From NCBI GenBank assembly GCA_030158485.1, contig JAOASS010000006.1, positions 1-64,000 of the forward strand: 64,000 nt of DNA. The letters run 5' to 3'. Positions 8,471-16,637 of this stretch are shown one piece after another. The DNA is from Pseudobdellovibrionaceae bacterium. Lineage in GTDB: Bacteria; Bdellovibrionota; Bdellovibrionia; Bdellovibrionales; Bdellovibrionaceae. The notes under the pieces are model-generated. The model ran no database searches. It was not told the origin of the DNA and was given only the letters and a program-made list of their open reading frames with translations. The translations under genes and the position numbers were made by a program. How positions within the stretch are numbered: the first letter of the stretch is position 1; each line of letters begins with the position of its first letter.

Positions 8471-9679
8471 ATGAACTTAGTTGTTAAAAAATTTGGTGGG
8501 ACCTCCGTTGGGACACTTGATCGCATTGAAAATGTTGCCAATCGTATTATTGAAGATCTTAAACGAGGTGAAACTCCGATTGTTGTTGTTTCAGCCATGT
8601 CAGGAGAAACTAATAGATTAATTACCCTAGCCGAGAAGCTAGATCCAACTTACAGAGGACCAGCCTATGACATGCTGATCGCTTCCGGAGAGCAAGTTTC
8701 TGTAGCGCTACTAGCGATTGCTTTGCAAAAAAAAGGTATTCAAGCACAGCCTTTGTTAGCTTATCAGTTGGGAATCCAAACTGATAAAATATATTCCAAA
8801 GCGCGGATTCAAAAAATTGATGGAGCAAAACTCATTCAATATTGTCGCGATGGATTTGTTCCCATAGTAGCTGGATTTCAAGGTGTTGATGAGGATGATA
8901 ACATAACAACTTTGGGACGTGGTGGATCTGATACGACCGCGGTTGCGCTTGCGGCCTCTATAAACGCAAGGGATTGCGAAATCTATACCGATGTAGCAGC
9001 GGTTTGCACGGGCGACCCTAGGCTTATTCCCAATGCAAAGGAACTTTATAAAGTTTCTTATGAAGAAATGATGGAAATGGCAGGCTTGGGAAGTAAAGTC
9101 CTTCATATCCGTTGCGTTGAAATTGCAGCTAAATTTGGCATTAGAATTCATTTGCGCTCAACTTTTGAAGAGCGTGAAGGGACCTGGATTGTTCCCGAAG
9201 GAGAAATAATGGAAAACCCTCTTGTAACAGCAGTCACTCACGATGCAAATACTTTTGTATTTACTCTTCATCCAACCCCAGAGGGGACGTCTTTTCTAGC
9301 TGAACTATTTCAAAAATTAGCAGCGAAAAACGTGATTGTGGATATTATAACTCAAAGCCAAACGGAAAAAGGACAAAGATTAGCTTTTTCGATTACAAAA
9401 GAAGATGTTCCTTTGGCTCGTCAAGTGCTTAAAGAATCTCTGGGGTCATCGGTACAGGTTGAAATAATGGAAGATATGGCCAAAATTTCTGTTGTTGGTT
9501 TAGGTATGAGAAATCATCCAGGTGTTGCGGCTACTTTTTTCAAAACTTTAGCAGATGGAAATATTCCTGTTTTATTGGTGACAACGTCAGAGATTAAAAT
9601 CAGTGCGGTCATTTCAAATAATCATTTAACACTAGCAGCACAAAAAATGGCCCAAGCTTTTAGTCTTGTGAATATTTAA
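8471..9679 (+). CDS. lysC: Aspartate kinase
   Basis: 402 residues from ATG 8471 (the in-frame TTG at 8459 gives an atypical extension). It phosphorylates aspartate, the first step to lysine, threonine, methionine and diaminopimelate. The kinase domain has KFGGTSVG near the N-terminus, GRGGSDTTAVALA and YTDVAAVCTGDPR. Two ACT domains follow (about residues 265-400) with ISVVGLGMRNHPGVA, so feedback regulation by end products is expected. No lysine riboswitch-like leader is visible in the short upstream region. Confidence 0.94.
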   Translation: MNLVVKKFGGTSVGTLDRIENVANRIIEDLKRGETPIVVVSAMSGETNRLITLAEKLDPTYRGPAYDMLIASGEQVSVALLAIALQKKGIQAQPLLAYQLGIQTDKIYSKARIQKIDGAKLIQYCRDGFVPIVAGFQGVDEDDNITTLGRGGSDTTAVALAASINARDCEIYTDVAAVCTGDPRLIPNAKELYKVSYEEMMEMAGLGSKVLHIRCVEIAAKFGIRIHLRSTFEEREGTWIVPEGEIMENPLVTAVTHDANTFVFTLHPTPEGTSFLAELFQKLAAKNVIVDIITQSQTEKGQRLAFSITKEDVPLARQVLKESLGSSVQVEIMEDMAKISVVGLGMRNHPGVAATFFKTLADGNIPVLLVTTSEIKISAVISNNHLTLAAQKMAQAFSLVNI

Positions 9680-9683
9680 AAAA

Positions 9684-10781
9684 CTATTTTTGAGGAACTA
9701 GTCTTGAAATCTGGCCGCTGTCCGTTGACAGATAAAGATAGCCATCAGGTCCTGTTCTAACGTTTCTGATTCTAAGATTTAGATCTTTGAGCAATTCTTC
9801 TTGCTGAGTTACTTTTTTTCCTTCAAGTACAATTCGTCGCAGATGAGATCCACTTAATGTAGCAAGAAATAAATTTCCTTTCCATTCGGGAAATTGATTT
9901 CCATTATAGATTGTCATGCCAGATGGAGATATCGAAGGGACCCATTTTTCAACAGGCTGTTCCATTCCATTTTTATGAGTACCTTCTCCTATTTTGGGCC
10001 CATAATATTCTCGGCCATAAGTGATTATGGGCCAGCCATAGTTGGCTCCGGGTACTATTAAGTTAAGCTCGTCACCGCCCCGAGGTCCAAATTCGGTTGA
10101 CCATAAATTTCCTGTTTGAGGATCGCGAACAAGTCCCTGGGGATTTCGGTGCCCATAACTCCAAATTTCAGGCTTGGCCTTGCTATTTTTAATAAAAGGA
10201 TTATCAGAAGGAATTGATCCATCATCATTAATCCTCAAAATTTTTCCATGATGAAAATTGAGCAGTTGAGCATTATCACGTTCATTTCGATCGCCCAAAC
10301 TGATAAAAAGATGTCCTTGATCATCGAATTCGAGACGCGATCCAAAATGAACAGTTTCGTCATTTAAGTTATGACCCGTAAATATTTTTTTAGTTTTTGT
10401 AAGTGTGTTATTTTCAAGAGTAGCCATCATAACCGAAGTTGAGGCTTCATTATTTTGAGGTTCAGAGTAGCTAATGTAGATTCTATTTGAAACTTTCGGG
10501 TGAATTCTGATGTCTAGAAGTCCGCCTTGGCCTTGAGTCCAAACTTTGGGGACTCCTGCCACGTTGGAAATAGTTTTTTTAAGAGGATCAAAAATTTTAA
10601 TTTCCCCATTTTTTTGGGTAAAAAGAATTTTACCATCAGATAAAAAATCAAAACCCCAGACAGTTGTTTTTAAATTGAGAAGAGTTTCAACTTTATATGT
10701 TAATTTATTCGAATTTTCTTGTGCCTGAGTCAGAATAGAAAGACTGGTTAAAAAGAGAATTAAAGTAGTGAATATTTTCAT
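9684..10781 (-). CDS. PQQ-dependent aldose sugar dehydrogenase-like protein, exported
   Basis: Start chosen at 10781, where AGAGGGG lies a few bases before the ATG; the longer reading frame has no such site. A signal peptide (IFTTLILFLTSLSILTQAQ) is followed by a six-bladed propeller of the soluble glucose dehydrogenase family: VWGFDFLSDGKILFT, GQGGLLDIRIHP, FGSRLEFDDQGHLFISLGD, YGHRNPQGL and NYGWPIITYGREY. Length and motifs fit the YliI/Asd type, which oxidises aldoses in the periplasm with PQQ. No pqq synthesis genes are in view. Confidence 0.88.
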   Translation of the reverse strand: MKIFTTLILFLTSLSILTQAQENSNKLTYKVETLLNLKTTVWGFDFLSDGKILFTQKNGEIKIFDPLKKTISNVAGVPKVWTQGQGGLLDIRIHPKVSNRIYISYSEPQNNEASTSVMMATLENNTLTKTKKIFTGHNLNDETVHFGSRLEFDDQGHLFISLGDRNERDNAQLLNFHHGKILRINDDGSIPSDNPFIKNSKAKPEIWSYGHRNPQGLVRDPQTGNLWSTEFGPRGGDELNLIVPGANYGWPIITYGREYYGPKIGEGTHKNGMEQPVEKWVPSISPSGMTIYNGNQFPEWKGNLFLATLSGSHLRRIVLEGKKVTQQEELLKDLNLRIRNVRTGPDGYLYLSTDSGQISRLVPQK

Positions 10782-10954
10782 TTTCCCCTCTGGCTTGATA
10801 AAGGCGATCAAATTTGATTAAAATTAAAATGAGTCAACCCTGTAAAAGTCACAATCCTATCATAAGAAAGAGGAATTTATCTATATTTTTGAGTCATATA
10901 TCGCATAGACAGTTTAGACGCTTTATGGCACATTACGCAATTCAGGAGAATTTA

Positions 10955-11212
10955 ATGGAAAACCATGTTCCACCCCAGCCGCCAAAATCATACCGTGTTA
11001 TTTTGGATCTGAAGCGGCCAGAAAAAAGACTCGATAATATTTTGCTAGCAGCATTGAGATCTCAAAAAGAAAATCTGAATTTAAAAATTCTAACTCGCGG
11101 TGCTTTTAAAAAACTTTTTCAAGATGAGAAAATTTTAATTAAAGGTCAACGTGCAAAGCCTTCTTCGGCTATCAACAAAGGTCTGACTTATGTTGATATT
11201 TTAGGTTACTAA
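10955..11212 (+). CDS. Small S4-like RNA-binding protein
   Basis: 85 residues from ATG 10955, which is preceded by CAGGAGAA; the open frame extends further upstream without a ribosome site. The core RLDNILLAALRSQ ... GAFKKLFQDEKILIKGQ ... GLTYVDILGY has the order of an S4 domain (helix-turn-helix plus short strands), as in the N-termini of RluA-type pseudouridine synthases and Hsp15/YaaA-like proteins. No catalytic domain follows. It is 11 bases upstream of the radical SAM gene and likely co-transcribed. Role in RNA binding is inference. Confidence 0.6.
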   Translation: MENHVPPQPPKSYRVILDLKRPEKRLDNILLAALRSQKENLNLKILTRGAFKKLFQDEKILIKGQRAKPSSAINKGLTYVDILGY

Positions 11213-11223
11213 AATCATTTTTA

Positions 11224-12117
11224 ATGTTGAGACATTTATCAAAAAAGAAAAATCTCTTTAATAAAGTAAATATTGAAATTAGCAATATTTGTAATTTGCA
11301 GTGTAGCTTCTGCCCTCCTGTTCAACGTGAAAAAAGAATGATGAAGTTGGAAGTTTTTGAAAATATTATTCGCCAAGTGGCACCTATCACAGATCAAGTC
11401 ACTTTGCATTTGATGGGTGATCCTCTCGTTCACCCCAACTTGAAAGAGTTTATTAATACTTGCAAGAATCACCAAGTTCCTATTTTCTTTGTTACGAATG
11501 GTGTCTTGGTGAATGAAATTAATGAGGCTTTGCTACTTGACCCCATCATTCGCCAAGTGAACTTTTCTCTTCATAGTTTTCATGACAATTTCGGAGATCG
11601 AGATTCTTCTATCTACTTAAATAAAATTTTAAAATTCACTGAAAAATCTTTTCTAGAACGTCCAGAATTATATATCAATTATCGCCTTTGGAATCTTAAT
11701 GAACCTCTTGGGGTTGGTAAAAAAAATCGAGAAATGTTGGACCGATTGAAATCCTACTTTGAATTCGATTTTGATTTCGATATTGATGTTCGAAAGAAAA
11801 AAAGCGTTCGTATAAGAAATCGTCTTTCTTTACACTTTGATACTGAATTTACTTGGCCGGCACTTGATCTACCTATAATAGGGGATCGTGGAACTTGCTA
11901 TGGACTTTCAAGTCACTTTGGAATTTTAGCAGACGGAACAGTTGTCCCTTGTTGTTTGGATAAAGAAGGTGCAATTCCTCTTGGGAATGTGAAAGAGGAA
12001 ACAATTGAGTTTATTTTAAATAGTGAGAAATCAAAACGCATTTTAGCCGGCTTTAAAAATAACAAATTAATTGAGACTCTTTGTCAGAAGTGTCAGTATA
12101 TCACACGATTTAATTAA
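11224..12117 (+). CDS. Radical SAM/SPASM domain protein
   Basis: 297 residues. The [4Fe-4S]-SAM motif is CNLQCSFC near residue 23, followed by GDPLVHP (GGEP-like) and VTNG. The C-terminal part has Cys residues typical of a SPASM or twitch cluster (GTCYGLSS, VPCCLDKEG, CQKCQY), which bind auxiliary Fe-S clusters. Such enzymes modify peptides or cofactors, but no precursor peptide is obvious nearby. It is co-directional with the S4-like gene, 11 bases apart. Confidence 0.85.
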   Translation: MLRHLSKKKNLFNKVNIEISNICNLQCSFCPPVQREKRMMKLEVFENIIRQVAPITDQVTLHLMGDPLVHPNLKEFINTCKNHQVPIFFVTNGVLVNEINEALLLDPIIRQVNFSLHSFHDNFGDRDSSIYLNKILKFTEKSFLERPELYINYRLWNLNEPLGVGKKNREMLDRLKSYFEFDFDFDIDVRKKKSVRIRNRLSLHFDTEFTWPALDLPIIGDRGTCYGLSSHFGILADGTVVPCCLDKEGAIPLGNVKEETIEFILNSEKSKRILAGFKNNKLIETLCQKCQYITRFN

Positions 12118-12185
12118 AATCTCAGGAGGTATTTTGAGACCTCAGGTCTGCTTAAAAGTCAGAGAAAACTAAAGAGAGTTATTAA

Positions 12186-13574
12186 TTATTCGACTTCTTC
12201 AGGACCTGTTGCGAATCCATAATCTTTTTCTTTACGGTAAAGAGTTCTGCGATTAATACCCAAGATTTGAGCTGCTTTTTCTTTTTTATCACCAGTTTTT
12301 TCAAGAACGAGTTTGATATATCTTTTTTCTAGTTGCTCGAGAGTTGGAGAATCTGTTGTGGCTTGACCGAAAAATTGTTCTGACGTTGATTGATCTGATT
12401 CAGGGATATCGATGGCATCAATTTGCGAGGAACGAGCTAATACGATTAATCGTTCAACCATGTTTTCCAATTCTCTGACATTTCCAGGCCATGAAAAATT
12501 CATTAACTTGCGTAATGCATCTTGAGTGAATGCTACATTTTTTCCATTATTAAGAGCCGAGTATTTACGTAAAAAATAATTTGCTAGTAATGGGATATCT
12601 TCAGGCCGATGGCGTAAAGGTGGCATAACAATAGGTATCACAGACAGTCTATAGTAAAGATCTTCGCGGAAAGTGTGATTTGCAATGGCAGTTTTGAGGT
12701 CTTTGTGAGTGGCGGCTAGAATTCTTACGTCTATTGGTTTGAATTGATTGCTACCAACAGCTTTTATTGTTCTTTCTTGTAAGACCCTAAGCAGCTTGGC
12801 TTGTAATGATAAATCCAAGTCACCGATTTCATCTAAAAAAATTGTACCGCCTTGTGCTTCTTCAAAAAGTCCTTTTTTATCGGAAATAGCCCCTGTAAAA
12901 GATCCTTTCGTATGACCAAAAAGTTCCGATTCCATCAACGATTCTGGAATAGCCGTGCAATTAATTGCAATAAAAGGCTTTTCTAATCGAGAACTTGAGT
13001 TGTGAAGCGCGCGAGCAACAACTTCTTTACCAGTTCCACTTTCCCCTGTGATTAAGACATTCGCATGAGAGGGACCCACTCTTTCGATCATATCAAAAAC
13101 ATTTTGAATAGCGGCACTTTTGCCAACAATACTTTGTCGATTCCAAGTTTTTTTTATTTCCGAGGTGAGCGCTTGATTTTGAATTTTAAGACGATAAAAG
13201 GTTAAGGCGCGTTCGACAGTGAGAGACAGTTCAGTTAATTTGAAAGGTTTTGTAAGATAGTCAAAAGCCCCTTTGCGTAAACCTTCCACAGCGGTATCGA
13301 CAGTTGCGAAAGCGGTCATAATAATCACAGGAAATTGATTTGGAAGTCTTCGAATTTGCTGAAGAACATCAAGTCCATCCAAATCGGGCATTCGCAAGTC
13401 AGTTAAGACGAGCTCAGTTCCCAAGGCATCGAGATTTTGCGATGAAAGGTATCTAACGGCCTCAAGGCTGTGGCCAAAGCTTTTAATTTGATAGCCTTGA
13501 CGTATTAAATGGTCAGCTATCATCGAGCGCATTTCTGGATCGTCATCAAGAACGACAATTGAGCCTAAAGACAT
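12186..13574 (-). CDS. NtrC-family sigma-54-dependent response regulator
   Basis: About 462 residues from ATG 13574 (TTG 13607 and GTG 13589 are possible earlier starts; none has a well-spaced ribosome site). A receiver domain with acidic pocket DDD, phospho-acceptor Asp in VLTDLRMPDLDG and Lys in YLTKPFK precedes an AAA+ domain with Walker A GESGTGKE and sigma-54 contact loop GSFTGA, a Ser variant of the usual GAFTGA. A Fis-type helix-turn-helix (KAAQILGINRRTLYRK) ends the protein. It is divergent from a PAS histidine kinase, its probable partner, across a 19-base dyad that recurs at nearby sigma-54 promoters. I infer that it activates those promoters and controls itself. Confidence 0.93.
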   Translation of the reverse strand: MSLGSIVVLDDDPEMRSMIADHLIRQGYQIKSFGHSLEAVRYLSSQNLDALGTELVLTDLRMPDLDGLDVLQQIRRLPNQFPVIIMTAFATVDTAVEGLRKGAFDYLTKPFKLTELSLTVERALTFYRLKIQNQALTSEIKKTWNRQSIVGKSAAIQNVFDMIERVGPSHANVLITGESGTGKEVVARALHNSSSRLEKPFIAINCTAIPESLMESELFGHTKGSFTGAISDKKGLFEEAQGGTIFLDEIGDLDLSLQAKLLRVLQERTIKAVGSNQFKPIDVRILAATHKDLKTAIANHTFREDLYYRLSVIPIVMPPLRHRPEDIPLLANYFLRKYSALNNGKNVAFTQDALRKLMNFSWPGNVRELENMVERLIVLARSSQIDAIDIPESDQSTSEQFFGQATTDSPTLEQLEKRYIKLVLEKTGDKKEKAAQILGINRRTLYRKEKDYGFATGPEEVE

Positions 13575-13632
13575 AGTTTTTATTAACACATTCCTTGACG
13601 AGTACAAAGAATCTTAGCAAAAGTAAAAAAAC

Positions 13633-13651
13633 TTGAGTCATTTTGTCTCAA
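13633..13651. promoter_or_regulatory. 19-base enhancer/operator dyad, regulator-kinase intergenic copy
   Basis: TTGAGTCATTTTGTCTCAA. The half-sites form an inverted repeat, extended by flanking A and T runs. It is nearly identical to the site at 14834-14852 (TTGAGTCGTATTGTCTCAA; 17 of 19 bases match). It lies between the divergent NtrC-type regulator and its kinase, where no GG-N10-GC promoter is seen, so it more likely mediates autoregulation. A hairpin function is an alternative because of the flanking A/T runs. Confidence 0.75.
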
Positions 13652-13691
13652 GTTTTTTTGTAATTGATTTTTATAAAGGTCAAGTCGTCAA

Positions 13692-14807
13692 ATGCAAATG
13701 AATCAAGAGCTTTTAAAGCAGTTATCGGACCAAAAATATGCACTTGATCAAGCTGCAATTGTCGCGGCGACTAACTCAAGCGGCATTATAACTTACGTCA
13801 ATGATAAGTTTTGCGAAGTCACAGGTTATGACCGAATCGAACTGATTGGGAAAACACATCAGATTATCAACTCGGGTGAACACCCTAAAATTTTTTTTTC
13901 CAATTTGTGGAAACTCATTTCAAGCGGAAAAGTATGGCGTGGTGAAATTTGTAACCGGAAAAAAAACGGTGAACTTTATTGGGTCTTTACGACAATTGTT
14001 CCTTTTTTAGATGAAAAAGCAAAACCGATTCAGTACTTATCAATTCGGTATGAAATAACAGAACTCAAAGAAGCGCAGCGAATTATCAATGAACAGCAAG
14101 AAAAGCTTGTGGCCGCTTCTAGATTATCCGCGATTGGTGAAATGGCGGCAGCCATCACTCACGAAATTAATAATCCTTTGAGCGTTATTTTGGGTCGTAC
14201 TGAAATGTTAAAATCAATTTTAGAAGAAAAAAACCTGAATCGAGACGAAATTCAGCACATAGCTGATACAATCGAAATCACAGGCCAGAGAATTGCTAAA
14301 ATTGTTCGAAGTATGAAAACAATGGCTCATCATCAGGAACTAGAGCCAACTGATAAAGTTTCGATTGAAGCTTTACTTGAGGACTCTCAAGAGCTTTGTT
14401 TTTCTCGGTTTGAGAAAAATTCAATTCATTTTAAAAAATATTTTGTTCCAAAAAATCTCTTTGTCCAATGCCGAAGTCATGAAGTCGTTCAAGTTCTAGT
14501 AAATCTTTTTAACAACTCATTCGATGCAATATCTGGATTAGAAGAGCGCTGGATTCAAATTGATGTTATTGAGCAAATAGAGAGCGTTCAAATTTCTGTT
14601 ATGGATAGTGGAAGTGGAATTTCAATCGAAACACAAAAAAAAATGTTCAATCCTTTTTTCTCGACTAAATCAGTTCGATATGGAACGGGCTTGGGGTTGA
14701 GTATTTCTCAAGGTCTGTTGTCAAAAAATGGAGGCTATCTTGAATATGACTCATTGAGCCCCCACACCCGATTTATTGTGACTCTTCCTAAGGTTAAAAT
14801 GGGCTGA
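13692..14807 (+). CDS. PAS-domain sensor histidine kinase
   Basis: 371 residues with no membrane segment, so a cytoplasmic sensor. PAS domain about residues 18-125 with a PAC-like end (SIRYEITELK), dimerisation helix with the phospho-acceptor in ITHEINNPL (His157), then an HATPase domain: N box LVNLFNNSFDAIS, G1 DSGSGISIE and G2 GTGLGLSISQG. The PAS domain is the kind that can hold heme, FAD or no cofactor; nothing in the sequence decides this. It is divergent from the NtrC-type regulator and most likely phosphorylates it. Confidence 0.93.
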   Translation: MQMNQELLKQLSDQKYALDQAAIVAATNSSGIITYVNDKFCEVTGYDRIELIGKTHQIINSGEHPKIFFSNLWKLISSGKVWRGEICNRKKNGELYWVFTTIVPFLDEKAKPIQYLSIRYEITELKEAQRIINEQQEKLVAASRLSAIGEMAAAITHEINNPLSVILGRTEMLKSILEEKNLNRDEIQHIADTIEITGQRIAKIVRSMKTMAHHQELEPTDKVSIEALLEDSQELCFSRFEKNSIHFKKYFVPKNLFVQCRSHEVVQVLVNLFNNSFDAISGLEERWIQIDVIEQIESVQISVMDSGSGISIETQKKMFNPFFSTKSVRYGTGLGLSISQGLLSKNGGYLEYDSLSPHTRFIVTLPKVKMG

Positions 14808-14833
14808 TTTGTCATCCTAGACCGACTGTGTTT

Positions 14834-14852
14834 TTGAGTCGTATTGTCTCAA
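14834..14852. promoter_or_regulatory. 19-base enhancer dyad upstream of a sigma-54 promoter
   Basis: TTGAGTCGTATTGTCTCAA, matching 17 of 19 bases of the copy at 13633. It ends 36 bases before the -24 GG of the promoter at 14888-14903. The palindrome and its distance are what is expected of a binding site for an NtrC-type activator. Confidence 0.82.
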
Positions 14853-14887
14853 ACTTTATTCGTTGCTTTCTAGGTCGTAATTAGGCC

Positions 14888-14903
14888 TGGCGTCAGGTTT
14901 GCT
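14888..14903 (+). promoter_or_regulatory. Sigma-54 promoter of the baeRF-like/CoA-transferase operon
   Basis: TGGCGTCAGGTTTGCT has the -24 TGGC and -12 TTGC boxes with GG and GC exactly 10 bases apart. Transcription would start near 14914, some 17 bases before the ATG at 14931. The 19-base dyad sits just upstream. Confidence 0.85.
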
Positions 14904-14930
14904 ATAATTAAAGCTGAATAAGGAGCAAAT

Positions 14931-15317
14931 ATGTCAGCACTTTTAGTCTGGATGGATCAACAAGAAGCTAAACTTTTTGAGATTGAAAATGATCGAATTA
15001 ATGTTAAAAAAATCTGTTTTGAAGGTCCCGAGCACCCTCCTGAAACTTTAGGAAGAAATCATCCTCGTCATCAAACAGATGAGCAAAGATTTTATAGCCA
15101 ACTTGCAAAAAAAATGACGAAAATTAAATCTAAAAATTGGTTATTGATGGGGCCTAGTTTCGGTGCAAGTCATTTTTTAACGTACTTGGAGCATTCTTTT
15201 CCAGAGCTTTTTAACAGAGTTATCGGATTTGAAAAAGTTGATAAGATGCCCGATAGTGAAATTTTATCCACGGGTAGAAAATATTTGCAGCGATATTATC
15301 TTTATCATGCCGGTTAA
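14931..15317 (+). CDS. Host-attachment/baeRF-like small protein
   Basis: 128 residues, no signal or membrane segment. The start SALLVWMDQQEAKLFEI, the basic middle and a late Gly/Ser motif (LLMGPSFGASHFL) resemble the 'host attachment' or baeRF (bacterial eRF1-like) families, proteins with the fold of archaeal release factor domain 2. Actual function is unknown. It is the first gene behind a sigma-54 promoter and 24 bases upstream of the CoA-transferase gene. Another protein of this kind is at 22973-23413. Ribosome site AAGGAG precedes the ATG. Confidence 0.55.
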   Translation: MSALLVWMDQQEAKLFEIENDRINVKKICFEGPEHPPETLGRNHPRHQTDEQRFYSQLAKKMTKIKSKNWLLMGPSFGASHFLTYLEHSFPELFNRVIGFEKVDKMPDSEILSTGRKYLQRYYLYHAG

Positions 15318-15341
15318 CGATTTTAGAAATGAGAATTTTTT

Positions 15342-16616
15342 ATGGTTATAAGTCAATCAGCAGCAGATGTCCTTCAATATATAAGATCCGGCGAAAGAGT
15401 ATTTGTTCATGGAGGAGCTGCCACACCAAATGCTTTGCTTGATGCGATGATGGAGCAAGTGGAGCGATTACAAAATGTGGAACTTATACATTTGCACACA
15501 ATTGGTCCGGCTCGTTACGCTGAATCTCAATTTCGTAAAAATTTTAAAGTTACAAATTTGTTTGTGGGTCCTAATTTAAGACCATTTATTGGATTTGAAG
15601 GGATTGATTATTTACCTTGTTTTCTATCTGAAATTCCGGCTCTTTTTAGATCTAACAGGAGGCGTTTGGACGCAGCTTTGGTTCAAGTATCTCCGCCGGA
15701 TGCTCATGGATTTTGCAGTCTGGGTACAAGTGTTGATGTTGCCCGGGCCGCAATTGATTCTGCACAAATAGTATTAGCGCAAATTAATCAGCAAATGCCC
15801 CGAGTTCACGGTGATGGCCTAATTCATGTGGATCAAATTCATCACGCAATTGAAGTTGATCAAGCACTTCCAGAAGTCAGTCGGATCGAGTTGACTGAAG
15901 ATGAATTAAAAATTGGAAGATTTGTTGCCGAGCTTATAGACGATGGATCAACATTACAAGTGGGAATCGGCGCTGTTCCAGACGCTACTTTATTTGCGCT
16001 AAAAAAACATCGTCATTTAGGAGTTCATACAGAAATGTGGTCTGATGGTGTTTTAGATTTAATTCAATGTGGAGCTATTGATAATTCTCAAAAATCAATT
16101 CATCCCGGTAAAACAGTGGCTGGTTTTGCTATTGGAACAAGGTCTCTTTATGATTTTATGGACGACAATCCTAGTGTTGTTCACTTAGATATTAGTTATG
16201 TTAATAATCCAAATATCATTGCAAGAAATTCTAAAGTCGCAGCAATCAATTCAGCTGTCGAAATAGATTTGACGGGTCAAGTTTGTGCCGATTCGATCGG
16301 CACAAGAATCATTTCAGGTGTTGGTGGGCAAATGGATTTTATGCGTGGAGCTTCTTTATCAAAAGGTGGAATGCCGATAATTGCACTTTCCAGTCGAACC
16401 CGTCAGAATATATCAAGAATAGTTCCGATACTGAAACCTGGTGCTGGGGTTGTGACAACGCGGGCACATATACATTATGTTGTAACAGAATACGGTATTT
16501 GTGATCTTTATGGAAAAACTCTTGCAGAAAGAGCAGATTCATTGATTAAAATTGCCCATCCTGAGGACAGAGAATCGTTAAAGAAAAATTGGCATGATCT
16601 TTTTTTAAGGAAATAA
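15342..16616 (+). CDS. Acetyl-CoA hydrolase/transferase family protein
   Basis: 424 residues, full length for the family that includes 4-hydroxybutyrate and butyryl/succinyl-CoA:acetate CoA-transferases. N-terminal glycine-rich site VFVHGGAATPN and the catalytic glutamate motif VHTEMWSDG (Glu231) are present, with the CoA-binding GGQMDFMRGA in the second half. It would swap CoA between carboxylic acids in the cytoplasm. Being second in a sigma-54 operon next to stress genes, it may serve energy metabolism when respiration is limited; that is inference. Confidence 0.88.
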   Translation: MVISQSAADVLQYIRSGERVFVHGGAATPNALLDAMMEQVERLQNVELIHLHTIGPARYAESQFRKNFKVTNLFVGPNLRPFIGFEGIDYLPCFLSEIPALFRSNRRRLDAALVQVSPPDAHGFCSLGTSVDVARAAIDSAQIVLAQINQQMPRVHGDGLIHVDQIHHAIEVDQALPEVSRIELTEDELKIGRFVAELIDDGSTLQVGIGAVPDATLFALKKHRHLGVHTEMWSDGVLDLIQCGAIDNSQKSIHPGKTVAGFAIGTRSLYDFMDDNPSVVHLDISYVNNPNIIARNSKVAAINSAVEIDLTGQVCADSIGTRIISGVGGQMDFMRGASLSKGGMPIIALSSRTRQNISRIVPILKPGAGVVTTRAHIHYVVTEYGICDLYGKTLAERADSLIKIAHPEDRESLKKNWHDLFLRK

Positions 16617-16637
16617 AAAAGATATTTTAGATACGCT

